DNA of 64,000 nucleotides, taken from contig MKGP02000015.1 of NCBI GenBank assembly GCA_001913845.2, forward strand, positions 29,976 through 93,975. The letters are read 5' to 3'. The position numbers were made by a program, and so were the translations under genes. The notes under the pieces were generated by a model. That model made no database searches. It was not told the origin of the DNA and saw nothing but the letters and a program-made list of their open reading frames with translations. Source of the stretch: Limnothrix sp. CACIAM 69d (GTDB lineage: Bacteria > Cyanobacteriota > Cyanobacteriia > CACIAM-69d). This document shows, one piece after another, positions 20,485 to 30,137 of this stretch (the first letter of the stretch is position 1; the number at the start of each line of letters is the position of its first letter).

Positions 20485-20517
20485 AATTAAAAATGGAGCC
20501 AGTTTTTACCTGACTCC
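20485..20517 (-). terminator. Rho-independent-type terminator after the TPR gene
   Basis: On the minus strand GGAGTCAG and CTGGCTCC pair around a short A-rich loop (20495-20517) with one mismatch and are followed by ATTTTTAATTG. It lies 41 bp after the stop of the TPR protein gene. Confidence 0.65.
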
Positions 20518-20557
20518 AATGCCAAAAAATCAATAAGACGCGATCCCAGCGCGATCC

Positions 20558-21037
20558 CTAACTATCAAAGATCCAAGCTTTGATCCGCTGAAAGCCTTTG
20601 CTGTTGGGTTTCTGGGCGATCGCCTCTTCCAAATTTTTCTGAACTTCTTCTGCCGCGTCTTGGTCAATCAAAACCAACTGGCTGGCGATTTCCACCTGTT
20701 CGCGCACCCCTTTTTGGCCGTCTTCGATCATGGCAACGGCCAGATTTACACGGGCTTGGGCATCCTGGGGATTGAGTTTCACGGCTTTTTTAGCAGCTTT
20801 GAAAGCCAATCCCGCCTGGTCAGTCAGCAGATACAGCCATGCCAAGCAAGTCCAAGGGGGGCTGCTTTTGGGGGCCCGATCGCACACGGACTTGAACAGC
20901 GGAATCAGCACAGTGGGATCTTCACCGGCTTGATAGCGATCGATGCCTTGCAAGAACAGTTCTTCGGCGGTTAACGTCGCGGAGTCAGTGGTTTCCGCAT
21001 CCGCAAGTTCTGAAGTGACGACAGGAGTTTCGGCCAT
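20558..21037 (-). CDS. TPR-repeat protein
   Basis: The 159-residue soluble protein has an acidic, Thr/Ala-rich first 20 residues, then helical repeats from about residue 25 to 150. AEELFLQGIDRYQAGED, PWTCLAWLYLLTDQAGLAFKAAKKAVKLNPQDAQARVNLAVA and the following helices fit the TPR pattern (W/LG/Y/A/P positions). Such proteins act as protein-binding scaffolds. The partner is unknown. A T-rich hairpin terminator follows the gene, which suggests a monocistronic transcript. Confidence 0.75.
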   Translation of the reverse strand: MAETPVVTSELADAETTDSATLTAEELFLQGIDRYQAGEDPTVLIPLFKSVCDRAPKSSPPWTCLAWLYLLTDQAGLAFKAAKKAVKLNPQDAQARVNLAVAMIEDGQKGVREQVEIASQLVLIDQDAAEEVQKNLEEAIAQKPNSKGFQRIKAWIFDS

Positions 21038-21357
21038 GGGTCAACCACGAAAAAGAATGAGGGTCAGTCCTGACGAACGATCGCCAACGGGAAGCAACCC
21101 GCCAGCACCGATCGCCCAAAGGCTTGGTCTTTGACCACTGTTGAAGGGTTACGCTGCGCGCACAAAGTCGCGATCGCCCCGAAAACGGAATGGCAGGGAT
21201 AATTCCGAATCCTAACGATACCAGCAAACGCGAAACGGCAATCCCGAAGGACTGCCGCCGCTGACAAAGGGGCGATTGATCGTCCCCCCCAATGGGCCCC
21301 ACCAAACTGATGCAACCCAGTTAAGGACAGGAGGCCCAGTTCAAATCAACTCAACTC

Positions 21358-21408
21358 AAGCTAAATCATCAAGCTAAATCATCAAGCTAAATCATCAAGC
21401 TAAATCAA
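21358..21408. repeat. 13-bp tandem repeat, about four units
   Basis: AAGCTAAATCATC is repeated at 21358, 21371 and 21384, with a last partial unit AAGCTAAATCAA at 21397. The surrounding sequence also repeats CAACTCA, so the array probably grew by slippage. Confidence 0.9.
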
Positions 21409-21430
21409 CTCACTCAACCAAAACCCAGTT

Positions 21431-21564
21431 AGAGGATGTCTGAAAAGCCAAAATTGCTACTCTGCACGCCCCAGGGATCGATGTAGACAAGGGGCTTAAG
21501 CCCCTTGCTCCCACGACAATTAATGTTTAGCCCGTACTGAAAGATACTTCTCAGACATCCTCTT
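21431..21564. mobile_element. MITE-like inverted-repeat element, family A copy 2
   Basis: The ends AGAGGATGTCTGA (21431-21443) and TCAGACATCCTCT (21552-21564) are perfect 13-bp inverted repeats. The core palindrome CAAGGGGCTTAAGCCCCTTG lies at 21488-21507. It is in inverted orientation relative to the copy at 8139-8266. It has no coding capacity and ends 14 bp before the iscA/sufA-like stop. Confidence 0.8.
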
Positions 21565-21578
21565 AGGTTCAAGCCTAA

Positions 21579-21947
21579 CTAGGCCGAAAAAGACTTCCCA
21601 CAGCCGCAGGTTTGGGTTGCATTTGGGTTGCGGAATTGGAACCCGCCGCCAATCAAAGCCGTGCTGTAGTCCAGTTCCAAGCCATAGAGATACAGCAGGC
21701 TTTTCGGATCACAAATCACCTTGAAATCGCCGTAATCAAACACATCGTCATCGGGGCGAATATTCGCTGCCGTCTCAAAGTCCATCGTGTAAGACAAGCC
21801 CGAACAACCGCCTCCCCGAACGCCAACTCGCAAGCAGAGGTCGCTTTGGCCTTGGCTCTGGCGCAGGTTGAGCAGGTGTTGGCGGGCCGACTCGCTAATT
21901 TGAATGCCTTGCTTGGCGGGAATGGTCGAAGTAGTCATAGGATTCAA
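21579..21947 (-). CDS. A-type iron-sulfur cluster carrier (IscA/SufA family)
   Basis: This 122-residue HesB/IscA-type protein delivers or holds Fe-S clusters for target proteins. The three conserved cysteines are present: one in RGGGCSGLSYTMDF and two in the C-terminal TQTCGCGKSF. FKVICDPKSLLYLYGLELDYS is the typical central segment. Cyanobacteria carry several A-type carriers. This one resembles the SufA/slr1417 type, but I leave the symbol empty because paralogues are hard to separate by eye. Met1 or Met4 could be the start. No other suf genes are adjacent. Confidence 0.88.
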   Translation of the reverse strand: MNPMTTSTIPAKQGIQISESARQHLLNLRQSQGQSDLCLRVGVRGGGCSGLSYTMDFETAANIRPDDDVFDYGDFKVICDPKSLLYLYGLELDYSTALIGGGFQFRNPNATQTCGCGKSFSA

Positions 21948-22516
21948 AGGGCTGGGACTAGCAACTGCCTGGGGATGGCTCCTTGGAGGAATGCCCCAGA
22001 GTTTCGCGGAATCTGATGAAATCTATTGTATGCAACTCCCCCAGCTAATTTTCAGTAATTCCAGGAGGCTATAGGTTCTGGCCCTGTGACGATCACTTAA
22101 CGATCATCCTCTTCCTGGATGCTTTGGGCTGAAACCACGGCAAAATAACCACGGTAAAATCAGCCCACCGCAGGAAATCACAGCACAATCACCCCACCGT
22201 AGGGTCTGTCGTCAAATCGTCTGAAATCCTGATTCCACCGCTAACGGCTCTTGAGGGACAAGGCCCTTAAGCCCCTTGTTGCGACGATCGGGACATGAAA
22301 AATCAACCGTTTCTGCCTAATTCCAAGGCAGCACAACCGCTCCTAAAACCTACCGTATGGTTCAGCCACCGTTTCGCCAGGCTGCCTCGGGTGCTGGGTT
22401 TGGCAAGTGCTAGTTGGGAAGAATTGCGATAATGGAACTGGAAAAGCTGCGTCAGAACGTGAAAATGGAGTGCGCACTGCTCTTTCCAATGCGCTGTGTT
22501 GTTGGGGATCTGGGAT
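21948..22516. other. Divergent intergenic region with a family B element
   Basis: About 570 bp between divergent genes. A family B palindromic element occupies about 22204-22320. Both the Fe-S carrier and DUF6930 promoters should lie here. The repeated words AACCACGG and CACCGTAGG near 22130-22205 are noted. No gene is supported. Confidence 0.5.
22204..22320. mobile_element. Inverted-repeat element, family B copy 3
   Basis: It starts GTCTGTCGTCAAATCGTCTG, carries a slightly altered core palindrome (CAAGGCCCTTAAGCCCCTTG, 22259-22278), and continues with a segment ending GAAAAATCAACCGTTTC that matches the copies at 8350 and 50552. Confidence 0.6.
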
Positions 22517-24469
22517 ATGCAAAGTTTGCCAAAGGCGACGATCGAACGGCTAAAGCAACTTCCGTTGTTGCGAACCACTTGGCAGGGAGACCTGAGACCG
22601 GTTCACAGCCGTGCCCTCAATACCCGCGCAAACCAGGATGCCCAAAGGCTCTGTGTGCTGTGGATGGATGTTAGTCAACCCTCGTTGCGCTCTTTGGAGC
22701 CGGTGACGGAAGAAGCGGGATTTGAAGCGGTAGTGCGGGTTTTGCTACAGGCCATTGAACAACCCCGAGGACAACAGCCACCGGGACGGCCCCAGCGGTT
22801 GGTGGTTTGCAACCGAGAATTGCAATTTTTCCTGCGAGGCGCGTTGCAAGGGCTAGACATCAAGGTGGAATACGGCGCGAAGCTGCCTCTGATTGATGAT
22901 GTGGTGCAATCGCTGGAAGCCTATAACCCAGAATTGGAAGTGCGAGATATTTGGGATTCGCCCCACGCCAAACGGCTGGTTCAAGCAATTCGGGCCACCT
23001 GGCGATCGGCCCCTTGGATGTTGTTGGCTGAATATGAAGTGGTGGAAATTAAATTTGAGCTGGATGAGCCACACCAGTTCTATCTATCCACTTTGGGCAT
23101 GGAGGGGTTGGAGCTGGGATTATTGCTCTATCGATCGCTGGAATCGTTGGAGAAATTCCGCAAAGACATCATTAGCAGCCCCCATCGATCGGAACCGCAC
23201 AAAATGGAAGAAATCTTTCTGAATCAAGATTGTTTCTTCCTCACCTTCAATGATTTAGAAGAGAGCGAAGCACCATCCCCCCAAAGCCCCATTCTTAGCG
23301 AATCGGCCTGGCCAGAATTGGGCAGCATTCATCCCCTGGAAGGAATGCGAGATCATCTATCCGATGATGAATTGATGGTGATGGTCGTCATTCTGGAAGC
23401 GCTCAATCAGTTCATCAAGCGCAATAACAAAATCCTTTACGATGCTGACGATTTCCCAAGCCTCAAAAACCAATTTCGGATTCTGAATCCCTTAGCGAAT
23501 CCTAATCCTGGCCAGAAGCGCAAACAGGACAACATCGCTGTCACGATTCAAACGCGCCCTGATGTGACCCTGCGATTGCTGGAATCTGTTGCGGATCCGG
23601 AATCCCTGGCGGCTCATTTGCTGATGCCCGATTTCATGGATGACTTGGATGAGGATGCGGAGGGCATGGCCGCTCTGGCGCAAATCCAAAAATTGTTGTC
23701 GCTCGCATCGGGACGGGATGTTCCTCTGGGACTGGGCAACCCTAACTGGAATCCTGGCGATGTTCCCAGGGCGCTGAAATCGGCATCGTCTCAACAATTG
23801 TCATCGGGTTCACGCCACTATTCTCAAGAAATTGAGATGGATTGGTTGCCGGAGGGAACGCTGGTCAATTTGGAAACCAATTTGCCTCGGGTGACCCATG
23901 ACATGATTCCGAATGCTTTTCGATCGCCCTTGGTGGACTATCCCTTTACGCCAAATAGTTCGGCGGATGGCGGTTCGGCGCAGGAAGGCCAGCAGAAAAA
24001 AGCTGGTTCCGGAAAGGCTGCTGGAAAGACTGCTGCTCAGTCGTCGAAGCGATCGCCCCAGAGTTTCCCGCTATTGGCTTTGCAAACCTCTCAGCCCAAG
24101 GCCAAGGTGTTGATTGATGAAGTGCTGAGTCAAGATCGCCCGATCGCGATGGGGTTGATGTCGAGTCATGATCAGTTTGATCAGGCTTACGATTTGTTGG
24201 TGCTGTACACGGCGCAAGGTCGTTTGCTGGGGGTGAATGTTTATTGGCAAGATGACCCGATCGATCGCGCATTGATTGCAGACTGGCACAAACGAACCAA
24301 GGCGGCGGGAAATCGCTGCTCGGTGGCAGTGTTCAAGGGAGCCACGGGCAAGAATCGCGGCATGGTTGATCCATTAGATCTGATGCGGTTGTGGGATATC
24401 CATGCGTTGAGCATGGAAGATTTGATGCGATCGGCAGTGCAGGCCCAAATTGCCAGGGGGAAGGCCTAG
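22517..24469 (+). CDS. DUF6930-type cyanobacterial conserved protein
   Basis: The 650-residue protein begins [18 protein letters not shown] and matches what I recall of a large cyanobacterial family (DUF6930): an N-terminal WQGDLRPV region, [25 protein letters not shown] near residue 105, [27 protein letters not shown] near 190, and a charged linker with a Lys/Ala/Ser-rich stretch near 490-520. A C-terminal domain follows from about 525 ([14 protein letters not shown]...). No catalytic motif is evident and no membrane segment is seen. The ATG at 22517 fits the family start better than the GTG at 22496. The function is unknown. crtQ follows 133 bp downstream on the same strand. Confidence 0.7.
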   Translation: MQSLPKATIERLKQLPLLRTTWQGDLRPVHSRALNTRANQDAQRLCVLWMDVSQPSLRSLEPVTEEAGFEAVVRVLLQAIEQPRGQQPPGRPQRLVVCNRELQFFLRGALQGLDIKVEYGAKLPLIDDVVQSLEAYNPELEVRDIWDSPHAKRLVQAIRATWRSAPWMLLAEYEVVEIKFELDEPHQFYLSTLGMEGLELGLLLYRSLESLEKFRKDIISSPHRSEPHKMEEIFLNQDCFFLTFNDLEESEAPSPQSPILSESAWPELGSIHPLEGMRDHLSDDELMVMVVILEALNQFIKRNNKILYDADDFPSLKNQFRILNPLANPNPGQKRKQDNIAVTIQTRPDVTLRLLESVADPESLAAHLLMPDFMDDLDEDAEGMAALAQIQKLLSLASGRDVPLGLGNPNWNPGDVPRALKSASSQQLSSGSRHYSQEIEMDWLPEGTLVNLETNLPRVTHDMIPNAFRSPLVDYPFTPNSSADGGSAQEGQQKKAGSGKAAGKTAAQSSKRSPQSFPLLALQTSQPKAKVLIDEVLSQDRPIAMGLMSSHDQFDQAYDLLVLYTAQGRLLGVNVYWQDDPIDRALIADWHKRTKAAGNRCSVAVFKGATGKNRGMVDPLDLMRLWDIHALSMEDLMRSAVQAQIARGKA

Positions 24470-24602
24470 GGGCGACGGAAGCGGGCAACTGCGATGTTAC
24501 AATTCGTTAATATTTTGGGCGATCGAGCCGGGTGAACCGTTCCAGGAACCCACCGCCCGATCGCCCTTACTCACCCGATGCACAGAAGGATTTGAGGCAG
24601 CC

Positions 24603-26054
24603 ATGCGAGTCGCGATCGTGGGAGCCGGATTAGCCGGATTAGCCACCGCCGTGGATCTAGTCGATGCGGGCCATGAAGTGGAAATTTTTGAGGCCCGTAA
24701 TTTTGTTGGCGGCAAGGTTGGCAGTTGGGTTGATGCAGACGGTAACCATGTGGAGATGGGCTTGCACGTCTTCTTTGGCTGCTATGAAAACCTGTTTGGC
24801 CTGATGAAAAAGGTGGGAGCCTTTGAAAATCTGTTGCTGAAGGAGCATACCCACACCTTCGTGAATCGGGGTGGCAATTTGGGCGAGCTGGATTTTCGCT
24901 TCCCGATCGGGGCCCCTTTCAACGGTTTGAAGGCTTTTTTCACCACCTCGCAACTGTCGGTTGCCGACAAGCTGGCTAACTCGATCGCCCTGGGAACCAG
25001 CCCGATCGTCCGGGGATTGGTGGACTTCAATGGCGCAATGAAAACGATCCGTGAGCTAGATCGGGTCAGCTTTGCCGACTGGTTCCGCAGCCACGGCGGC
25101 TCCGATGGCAGCCTGAAGCGGATGTGGAACCCGATCGCCTATGCCCTTGGCTTCATCGACACCGAAAATATTTCGGCCCGCTGTATGCTCACCATCTTCC
25201 AATTCTTCGCCGCCAAAACGGAAGCTTCGGTGTTGCGGATGCTGGCCGGCTCCCCCGATGAATATCTGCACAAGCCGATCGTGAAATACATCACCGATCG
25301 CGGCGGCAAAATTCACCTGCGTCGCCGGATTCGGGAAGTGCAATACACCGAAAGCAGCAATGGCGAAATCCGCGTCACGGGCCTCGATGTGGCCGATGGG
25401 GAAGCCACCGAGCGGATCACCGCCGATGCCTACGTGGCCGCCTGCGACATCCCCGGCATTCATCGCCTGTTGCCGGAAGCCTGGCGCAAAATTCCCGAAT
25501 TCGACAACATCTACAAGCTAGAAGCCGTGCCCGTGGCCACCGTGCAGTTGCGGTTCGATGGTTGGGTCACGGAAATGCAAGACCCCGCAGCCATGAAGGA
25601 TTTGGCTAAGGCGCGTGGCCTCGATAACCTACTCTATTCCGCCGATGCGGATTTCTCCTGCTTTGCGGACTTGGCCCTAACCAGCCCCAAAGACTACTAC
25701 CGCGAGGGCCAAGGCTCCCTGCTGCAATTGGTGTTGACTCCCGGCGACCCGTTCATCAAAAAGTCCAACGAGGAAACGGTGCAGCATGTCCTCAAGCAAG
25801 TCCATGACCTGTTCCCCTCGTCGCGCAGCCTGAATCTGGTGTGGTCGGGGGTGGTGAAGCTGGCCCAATCGCTCTACCGCGAGGGGCCGGGCATGGATCC
25901 CTATCGCCCCAACCAAAAGACCTCGATCGAGAACTTCTTCTTGGCCGGCAGCTACACCATGCAGGACTACATCGACAGCATGGAGGGCGCAACCCTCTCG
26001 GGCAAGCAGGCGGCGAAGGCGCTGTTAAGCACCCAACTCCCGATCGCGGCCTAG
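24603..26054 (+). CDS. crtQ: Zeta-carotene desaturase (plant-type)
   Basis: This 483-residue FAD enzyme converts zeta-carotene through neurosporene to lycopene in the plant/cyanobacterial poly-cis carotenoid pathway. The N-terminal dinucleotide fold reads [17 protein letters not shown], followed by [19 protein letters not shown], characteristic of ZDS rather than phytoene desaturase. The C-terminal FAD segment contains [27 protein letters not shown]. The ATG at 24603 is used because the fold begins directly there and GAGG lies about ten bases upstream, although the frame is open from 24450. It acts at the thylakoid or cytoplasmic membrane. The partner isomerase CrtH is not adjacent. Confidence 0.93.
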   Translation: MRVAIVGAGLAGLATAVDLVDAGHEVEIFEARNFVGGKVGSWVDADGNHVEMGLHVFFGCYENLFGLMKKVGAFENLLLKEHTHTFVNRGGNLGELDFRFPIGAPFNGLKAFFTTSQLSVADKLANSIALGTSPIVRGLVDFNGAMKTIRELDRVSFADWFRSHGGSDGSLKRMWNPIAYALGFIDTENISARCMLTIFQFFAAKTEASVLRMLAGSPDEYLHKPIVKYITDRGGKIHLRRRIREVQYTESSNGEIRVTGLDVADGEATERITADAYVAACDIPGIHRLLPEAWRKIPEFDNIYKLEAVPVATVQLRFDGWVTEMQDPAAMKDLAKARGLDNLLYSADADFSCFADLALTSPKDYYREGQGSLLQLVLTPGDPFIKKSNEETVQHVLKQVHDLFPSSRSLNLVWSGVVKLAQSLYREGPGMDPYRPNQKTSIENFFLAGSYTMQDYIDSMEGATLSGKQAAKALLSTQLPIAA

Positions 26055-26137
26055 CCATCGGCTGTTCATGAGGGGTTCATTCTTGGTCAACCGGGCGATC
26101 GAGTCATACCTTTAAGTGCTGATTGCAGCAGCATGTG

Positions 26138-26156
26138 GGGTGGTTAATGGCCACCC
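26138..26156 (+). terminator. Weak hairpin downstream of crtQ
   Basis: GGGTGG (26138-26143) and CCACCC (26151-26156) form a six-bp stem with a TTAATGG loop about 85 bp after the crtQ stop. No T run follows, so termination is only a suggestion. Confidence 0.35.
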
Positions 26157-26294
26157 TCCAGGTTTAACAGTGTTGATCGTGCGGATCATTCAGACCAGTT
26201 CTGACCCCTCTTTTCTGCATCTCAAAATTCCGGTGTCAAAATAAATCAATTGGTTATGTATGAATCAATTGGTTGCAAGCACGGTGATGTTCAC

Positions 26295-26867
26295 ATGCTA
26301 GAAACCCTGACCGCCCTGATCGCCCTGGCAGACTTTTTGGAGTTGCCGGAAACCCAACCAGCGAGTGAATATATCGACGGGCAAATCTTGCAAAAACCCA
26401 TGCCCAAAGGAAAACATAGCATCATCCAAGCTGAACTAGCTGCCGCCATTAATGCCGTAGTTCGTTCCCGCCGTCGGGGGCTGGCATTTACCGAATTGCG
26501 TTGCACCTTTGACGGGCGCTCGATCGTGCCGGATATTGCTGTCTTTTCTTGGGAACGGATTCCCAAAGATGAATCGGATGAAATTGCCGATCGATTTCTG
26601 CTGGCTCCCGATTGGGTGGTGGAGATTCTGTCTCCTGATCAAAGCCATGCCCAACTATTTAAAAAACTCCGCCATTGCTTTCAGCACGGGACGATCGCTG
26701 GTTGGATTATTGATCCTGCAAACAAAGCCGTGATGATCTATCGGCCGGGTCAAGAAGCACTGTTGTTTGATCTAGAAGAAATGCCCGATTGCCCCTTGCC
26801 CATTCCAGAATTTGTCGGAGAGCTAACCCTCACCTCAGAAGTTTTATTTAGTTGGCTGGCACTGTGA
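26295..26867 (+). CDS. Uma2-family (DUF820) putative endonuclease
   Basis: The 190-residue protein has the PD-(D/E)xK-like Uma2 fold, very abundant in cyanobacteria. It shows PASEYIDGQILQKPMPKGKHS near residues 25-45, then the catalytic strand IVPDIAVFSWERIP and PDWVVEILSPDQSHA, where Asp and Glu with a downstream Lys would bind metal. Members are often paralogous and sometimes linked to mobile or defence-like loci, but their biological role is mostly unknown. Several starts are possible upstream (TTG 26250, ATG 26256). ATG 26295 is chosen because similarity starts shortly after it. It is followed by a strong hairpin at 27002-27018. Confidence 0.8.
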   Translation: MLETLTALIALADFLELPETQPASEYIDGQILQKPMPKGKHSIIQAELAAAINAVVRSRRRGLAFTELRCTFDGRSIVPDIAVFSWERIPKDESDEIADRFLLAPDWVVEILSPDQSHAQLFKKLRHCFQHGTIAGWIIDPANKAVMIYRPGQEALLFDLEEMPDCPLPIPEFVGELTLTSEVLFSWLAL

Positions 26868-27001
26868 AGCTGCGAAGACTGCCAAGAATGTCAAGAATTC
26901 AACTTCTTCAACTTCTGCAATTTCTTGTCCAGCCTTTGCCTAGAACCATTTGCCTAGAACAATTGGTACGCCAGATTTCGGATGCCATGAAGCAACGATT
27001 C

Positions 27002-27018
27002 GGTGGGCATTGCCCACC
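27002..27018. terminator. Perfect hairpin between convergent genes
   Basis: GGTGGGCATTGCCCACC forms a perfect 7-bp stem with a three-base loop. It lies between the plus-strand Uma2 gene and the minus-strand TPR gene and could act on both. No T run follows. Very similar GGTGGGC palindromes occur in repeat elements, so it may instead be a repeat remnant. Confidence 0.45.
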
Positions 27019-27064
27019 CTACGGGCTAAGGTTCACCATTAGTGAATTCACCATTAATTAACTA

Positions 27065-27607
27065 TTAATTCACCAGTTTCTGTTGGGCTTGCCGTTGCTT
27101 TTTGCGTTCCACCATGGCCGATAAATGTCGTCGCAACAAGGCGCTACCTTGCAAATTCTGATTTTCTAAATATAAATCTCCCGCCTTTACCAACCGAGGA
27201 ACTGCTTCATTGTCATTGAGCAAATTAGCCAAAGCCAGACCCCAGTTATGGTAAGCCTCCGGCCAGTTGGGCGCTAATTCCAGGGCCGTTGCAAATCGCT
27301 CACCGGCTGCTCGATAGTCCCCTTGAGTAAACAGCGTTTGTCCCTGATTGAAAGCCGCGATCGCCTTAGGAATTCGATCGCCATTCTCTGTTGGTAAGGG
27401 AACCGCCTCCGTGAACAGAATCGATCGGCTACCCTGGCCACGATAGGCCCAAATCATAATTCCCAAAGAGCCGCCCAATACCGCGCCGATCACACCAAAC
27501 CAAAGGGCAAAGTCACCCCACTCTAAGCCCAGGCGATCGAGCAATTGGGATTCAACCACGGCCATGAATGCTGTCATCACTGCTGTCATTACCCCGATTA
27601 TGATCAT
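27065..27607 (-). CDS. Membrane-anchored TPR protein
   Basis: This 180-residue protein has two N-terminal hydrophobic segments (about residues 2-16 and 34-53, WFGVIGAVLGGSLGIMIWAY) followed by a soluble part with TPR-like helices from about 80. AIAAFNQGQTLFTQGDYRAAGERFATALELAPNWPEAYHNWGLALANL fits the repeat consensus well. The tail is basic (ERKKQRQAQQK). Several in-frame Met codons near the 5' end make the start uncertain. No family-specific function is recognised; a scaffold at the membrane is an inference. Confidence 0.65.
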   Translation of the reverse strand: MIIIGVMTAVMTAFMAVVESQLLDRLGLEWGDFALWFGVIGAVLGGSLGIMIWAYRGQGSRSILFTEAVPLPTENGDRIPKAIAAFNQGQTLFTQGDYRAAGERFATALELAPNWPEAYHNWGLALANLLNDNEAVPRLVKAGDLYLENQNLQGSALLRRHLSAMVERKKQRQAQQKLVN

Positions 27608-28003
27608 TGATGGATGAATCTGCTGAATTTGACGAATGAATCTGATTCGTCGGTTGCATAGACCAATTTCTAATCAGTTTAAAACCAATCAGAAACTAAT
27701 AGAGCCAAGGGATAACTCAATCCTCCCTTGGCCCTGCGATATTTAGTGCTAAGTTTCGAGTGCTAGGTTCCAACGGCGTTTTTCACGGCTTAGGGTTAAT
27801 CAACGGTTGCAACTTAGCCTCTTAACTGAAGCATTTTGGCTGAAGCACCCTGACTCAGTACCTCAATTCAACGTCTTGAGCTTGAGTTTCATCTCTGGAG
27901 CTTCATTTCTTGAGCTTCAATTTTTCAATTGAAGGCTGATTGCGATAGTTAATGCCGTTGCCTTCCCGATCGCCCGATCGCAGGCCAAGCCGAGCCAAAA
28001 CTC
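27608..28003. other. Intergenic region, no gene seen
   Basis: About 400 bp between two minus-strand genes. It is moderately AT-rich, with repeated words such as TTGAGCTT and CTTAGCCTC-like strings around 27730-27940. No hairpin or promoter stands out. Confidence 0.4.
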
Positions 28004-28204
28004 CTAAGCCGGCTGGCGAAACAGTGTTGATAGATAAACCCGCGACACACGCCGATCGCTCTCCCCGTTTTGCAACAGAAAAAGCGACAGAGCCGCCGCA
28101 AACACCCGGTTCAAATCCCAGTCGGGATGCACTTCCAAATAATCCTTAAGGGCTTCGTGGAGTTCTTCAGGAATTTCCGCCACGATGCTAACTGTGCCAC
28201 TCAT
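28004..28204 (-). CDS. DUF2811 small protein
   Basis: The 66-residue product starts MSGTVSIVAEIPEELHEALK and continues LEVHPDWDLNRVFAAALSLFLLQNG, a clear match to the small cyanobacterial DUF2811 family (usually 60-70 residues). The predicted ribbon-helix-helix-like pattern (a short strand followed by two helices) is compatible with DNA binding but unproven. The upstream in-frame extension to 28267 has no family similarity, so ATG 28204 is chosen. It is the gene on the left side of the proposed origin region. Confidence 0.85.
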   Translation of the reverse strand: MSGTVSIVAEIPEELHEALKDYLEVHPDWDLNRVFAAALSLFLLQNGESDRRVSRVYLSTLFRQPA

Positions 28205-28309
28205 CGGCAAAACCCCAGCCACATTGGTAAGCGGCAACATTGTGCGCCAGGCTCCCGGCGATGTCAATGCTGCGAAATATTGCGATCCGGCTCAAAAACT
28301 CAGAATTTT

Positions 28310-28510
28310 TCCTGGATAGCACATATTTTTACTCATTTAATTTACATAAATTTATTAAAAAGCGCCTTTTATGAGAAGCCGGGCGATCGCCCAAAACAAT
28401 CCCCAACCGAACGACAAACCGTATCGTTGGCGACACAGCCTGTGGAAAACTCCGCCTTTTCTGTGGAAAACTTGGGGGTCTTCTGTGGAAAACCTGTGGA
28501 AAACTTTCCC
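28310..28510. other. Candidate chromosomal replication origin (oriC)
   Basis: Four identical TGTGGAAAA boxes lie at 28441, 28462, 28484 and 28495, all in one orientation and spaced 21, 22 and 11 bp, close to two, two and one helical turns. The complement TTTTCCACA is the cyanobacterial form of the DnaA box. Next to them, 28318-28375 is strongly AT-rich (ACATATTTTTACTCATTTAA and following), suitable as an unwinding element. Genes on the left are mostly on the minus strand and those immediately to the right on the plus strand, as expected on each side of an origin. dnaA and dnaN are not in the window, so this remains a prediction. Confidence 0.6.
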
Positions 28511-28603
28511 CCAAGATAAGAATTTTCCCTTTGCAAAATGATTTGCATCCTCAGAAATCCTTTCCGGGGGTCTTGGATCGTCAGCCCAGCGCCCAATGCG
28601 ATA

Positions 28604-29869
28604 ATGGAAGCGTTGAATTCAGCCCAGCTAGTCGTGACCGTAACCCCGCTCCGTTCCGCCACCTTCAATGCCCAAGTGCCCGATGCCCTCGGCCGGTTTG
28701 GCCAGTTCGGCGGCAAATACGTTCCCGAAACCCTGATGCCCGCCCTGGCTGAGTTGGAGCGGGCCTACGAGCACTATCGGCACGACCCAGACTTTCAGGC
28801 GGAACTCCAAGGGTTGTTGCAGGACTATGTGGGCCGTCCCAGCCCGCTGTATTTTGCCGAGCGGCTGACACAGCACTACGCCCGCCCCGACGGCAGCGGC
28901 CCGCAAATTTACCTGAAGCGCGAAGACCTGAACCACACGGGCGCACACAAAATTAACAACGCGATCGCCCAAGCCCTCCTGGCCAAGCGGATGGGCAAAC
29001 AGCGGATCATCGCCGAGACCGGAGCCGGCCAGCATGGCGTAGCGACGGCCACCGTTTGCGCCCGCTTTGGCCTCGATTGCGTGATTTATATGGGCATCCA
29101 TGACATGGAGCGCCAAGCCCTGAACGTGTTCCGCATGAAGCTGATGGGTGCAGAAGTGCGACCCGTGGAAGCGGGAACCGGCACGCTGAAGGATGCCACC
29201 TCGGAAGCGATTCGCGACTGGGTGACCAACGTGGAAACCACCCACTACATCCTCGGTTCCGTGGCTGGCCCCCACCCTTACCCGATGATGGTGCGCGACT
29301 TCCACGCCATCATCGGCGAAGAAACCCGCCAACAGTGCCAAGCCAAGTGGGGCGGACTGCCAGATATTTTGCTGGCCTGTGTTGGCGGTGGCTCCAATGC
29401 CATGGGGCTGTTCCATGAGTTTGTGACGGAACCAACCGTGCGGATGATTGGCGTGGAAGCGGCCGGCGAGGGAGCCGAAACCGAAAAGCACGCGGCTACC
29501 TTGACCAAGGGTCGGGTGGGTGTGTTGCATGGGGCCATGAGCTATTTGCTGCAAGATGGTGACGGCCAGGTCATTGAGGCCCACTCGATCAGCGCCGGGT
29601 TGGACTATCCCGGCGTGGGGCCGGAACACGCCTACTTGAAGGATGCGGGACGTGCGGAGTATTACAGCGTGACGGATCAGGAGGCGTTGGATGCCTTCCA
29701 ACGGGTGTCGCGTCTGGAGGGAATTATTCCGGCACTGGAAACGGCCCACGCCTTTGCCCATCTGGAAAAACTCTGCCCGACCTTGGACGGCAGCCCGAAG
29801 ATTGTGATTAATTGTTCGGGCCGGGGCGATAAAGATGTGCAAACGGTAGCCAAGGTGTTGATGCCTTAG
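28604..29869 (+). CDS. trpB: Tryptophan synthase beta chain
   Basis: TrpB makes tryptophan from indole and serine using PLP. The 421-residue protein has the N-terminal [18 protein letters not shown] segment, the PLP lysine in [10 protein letters not shown] (Lys116), the phosphate-binding loop [10 protein letters not shown], and [13 protein letters not shown]. The ATG at 28604 is chosen because the frame upstream to 28538 lies in the non-coding box region. It is not next to trpA, as is usual in cyanobacteria. Its promoter must overlap or lie close to the DnaA-box cluster. The 3' end is followed by a fragment of family B repeat (GGGCCTGTCGTC). Confidence 0.97.
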   Translation: MEALNSAQLVVTVTPLRSATFNAQVPDALGRFGQFGGKYVPETLMPALAELERAYEHYRHDPDFQAELQGLLQDYVGRPSPLYFAERLTQHYARPDGSGPQIYLKREDLNHTGAHKINNAIAQALLAKRMGKQRIIAETGAGQHGVATATVCARFGLDCVIYMGIHDMERQALNVFRMKLMGAEVRPVEAGTGTLKDATSEAIRDWVTNVETTHYILGSVAGPHPYPMMVRDFHAIIGEETRQQCQAKWGGLPDILLACVGGGSNAMGLFHEFVTEPTVRMIGVEAAGEGAETEKHAATLTKGRVGVLHGAMSYLLQDGDGQVIEAHSISAGLDYPGVGPEHAYLKDAGRAEYYSVTDQEALDAFQRVSRLEGIIPALETAHAFAHLEKLCPTLDGSPKIVINCSGRGDKDVQTVAKVLMP

Positions 29870-29896
29870 GGCCTGTCGTCTGTCATCTGTTCGGTC

Positions 29897-30008
29897 GCCG
29901 TAGGGGTTGGGTCTCCCAACCCTGACCCGAGCGATCGCCACCAACCTGTCCAGCCCTTGGAATATCAGGGATCGTGGGGGCTGGGCGGGGAGACCCTGCC
30001 CCTACGGC
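29897..30008. mobile_element. Short element with 21-bp imperfect terminal inverted repeats
   Basis: GCCGTAGGGGTTGGGTCTCCC at 29897-29917 pairs with the reverse of GGGAGACCCTGCCCCTACGGC at 29988-30008 with two mismatches. The 112-bp unit is non-coding and lies between trpB and the sulfotransferase gene. It is of MITE size; no target duplication could be confirmed. Confidence 0.65.
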
Positions 30009-30137
30009 TGCTCGGTTGGGAAAGATCATTCGGGTTGCGGGAATTGGATGACAAACCCTAGCCCTTGCCGATGGTGGGTCAAATCAGGGGAGCATCGCCA
30101 CCGCCAAAACTGCACGAGGGCGAGAGTTGCAACAACC

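Larger units (their letters stand above)
21038..21578. other. Intergenic region with a 13-bp tandem repeat and a family A element
   Basis: About 540 bp between two minus-strand genes. It contains the short tandem repeat at 21358-21408 and the MITE-like element at 21431-21564, listed separately. Frames at 21040-21310 look like read-through artefacts. No gene is supported. Confidence 0.55.

Noticed and set aside
28441..28503. The four TGTGGAAAA boxes as a CRISPR array
   Set aside because: The repeats are only 9 bp, spacers are 2-13 bp and uneven, and no cas genes are present. They fit DnaA boxes much better.
28628..29944. 438-codon minus-strand frame over trpB
   Set aside because: TrpB is certain on the plus strand. 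The reverse frame is a consequence of GC-rich third positions and shows no domain.
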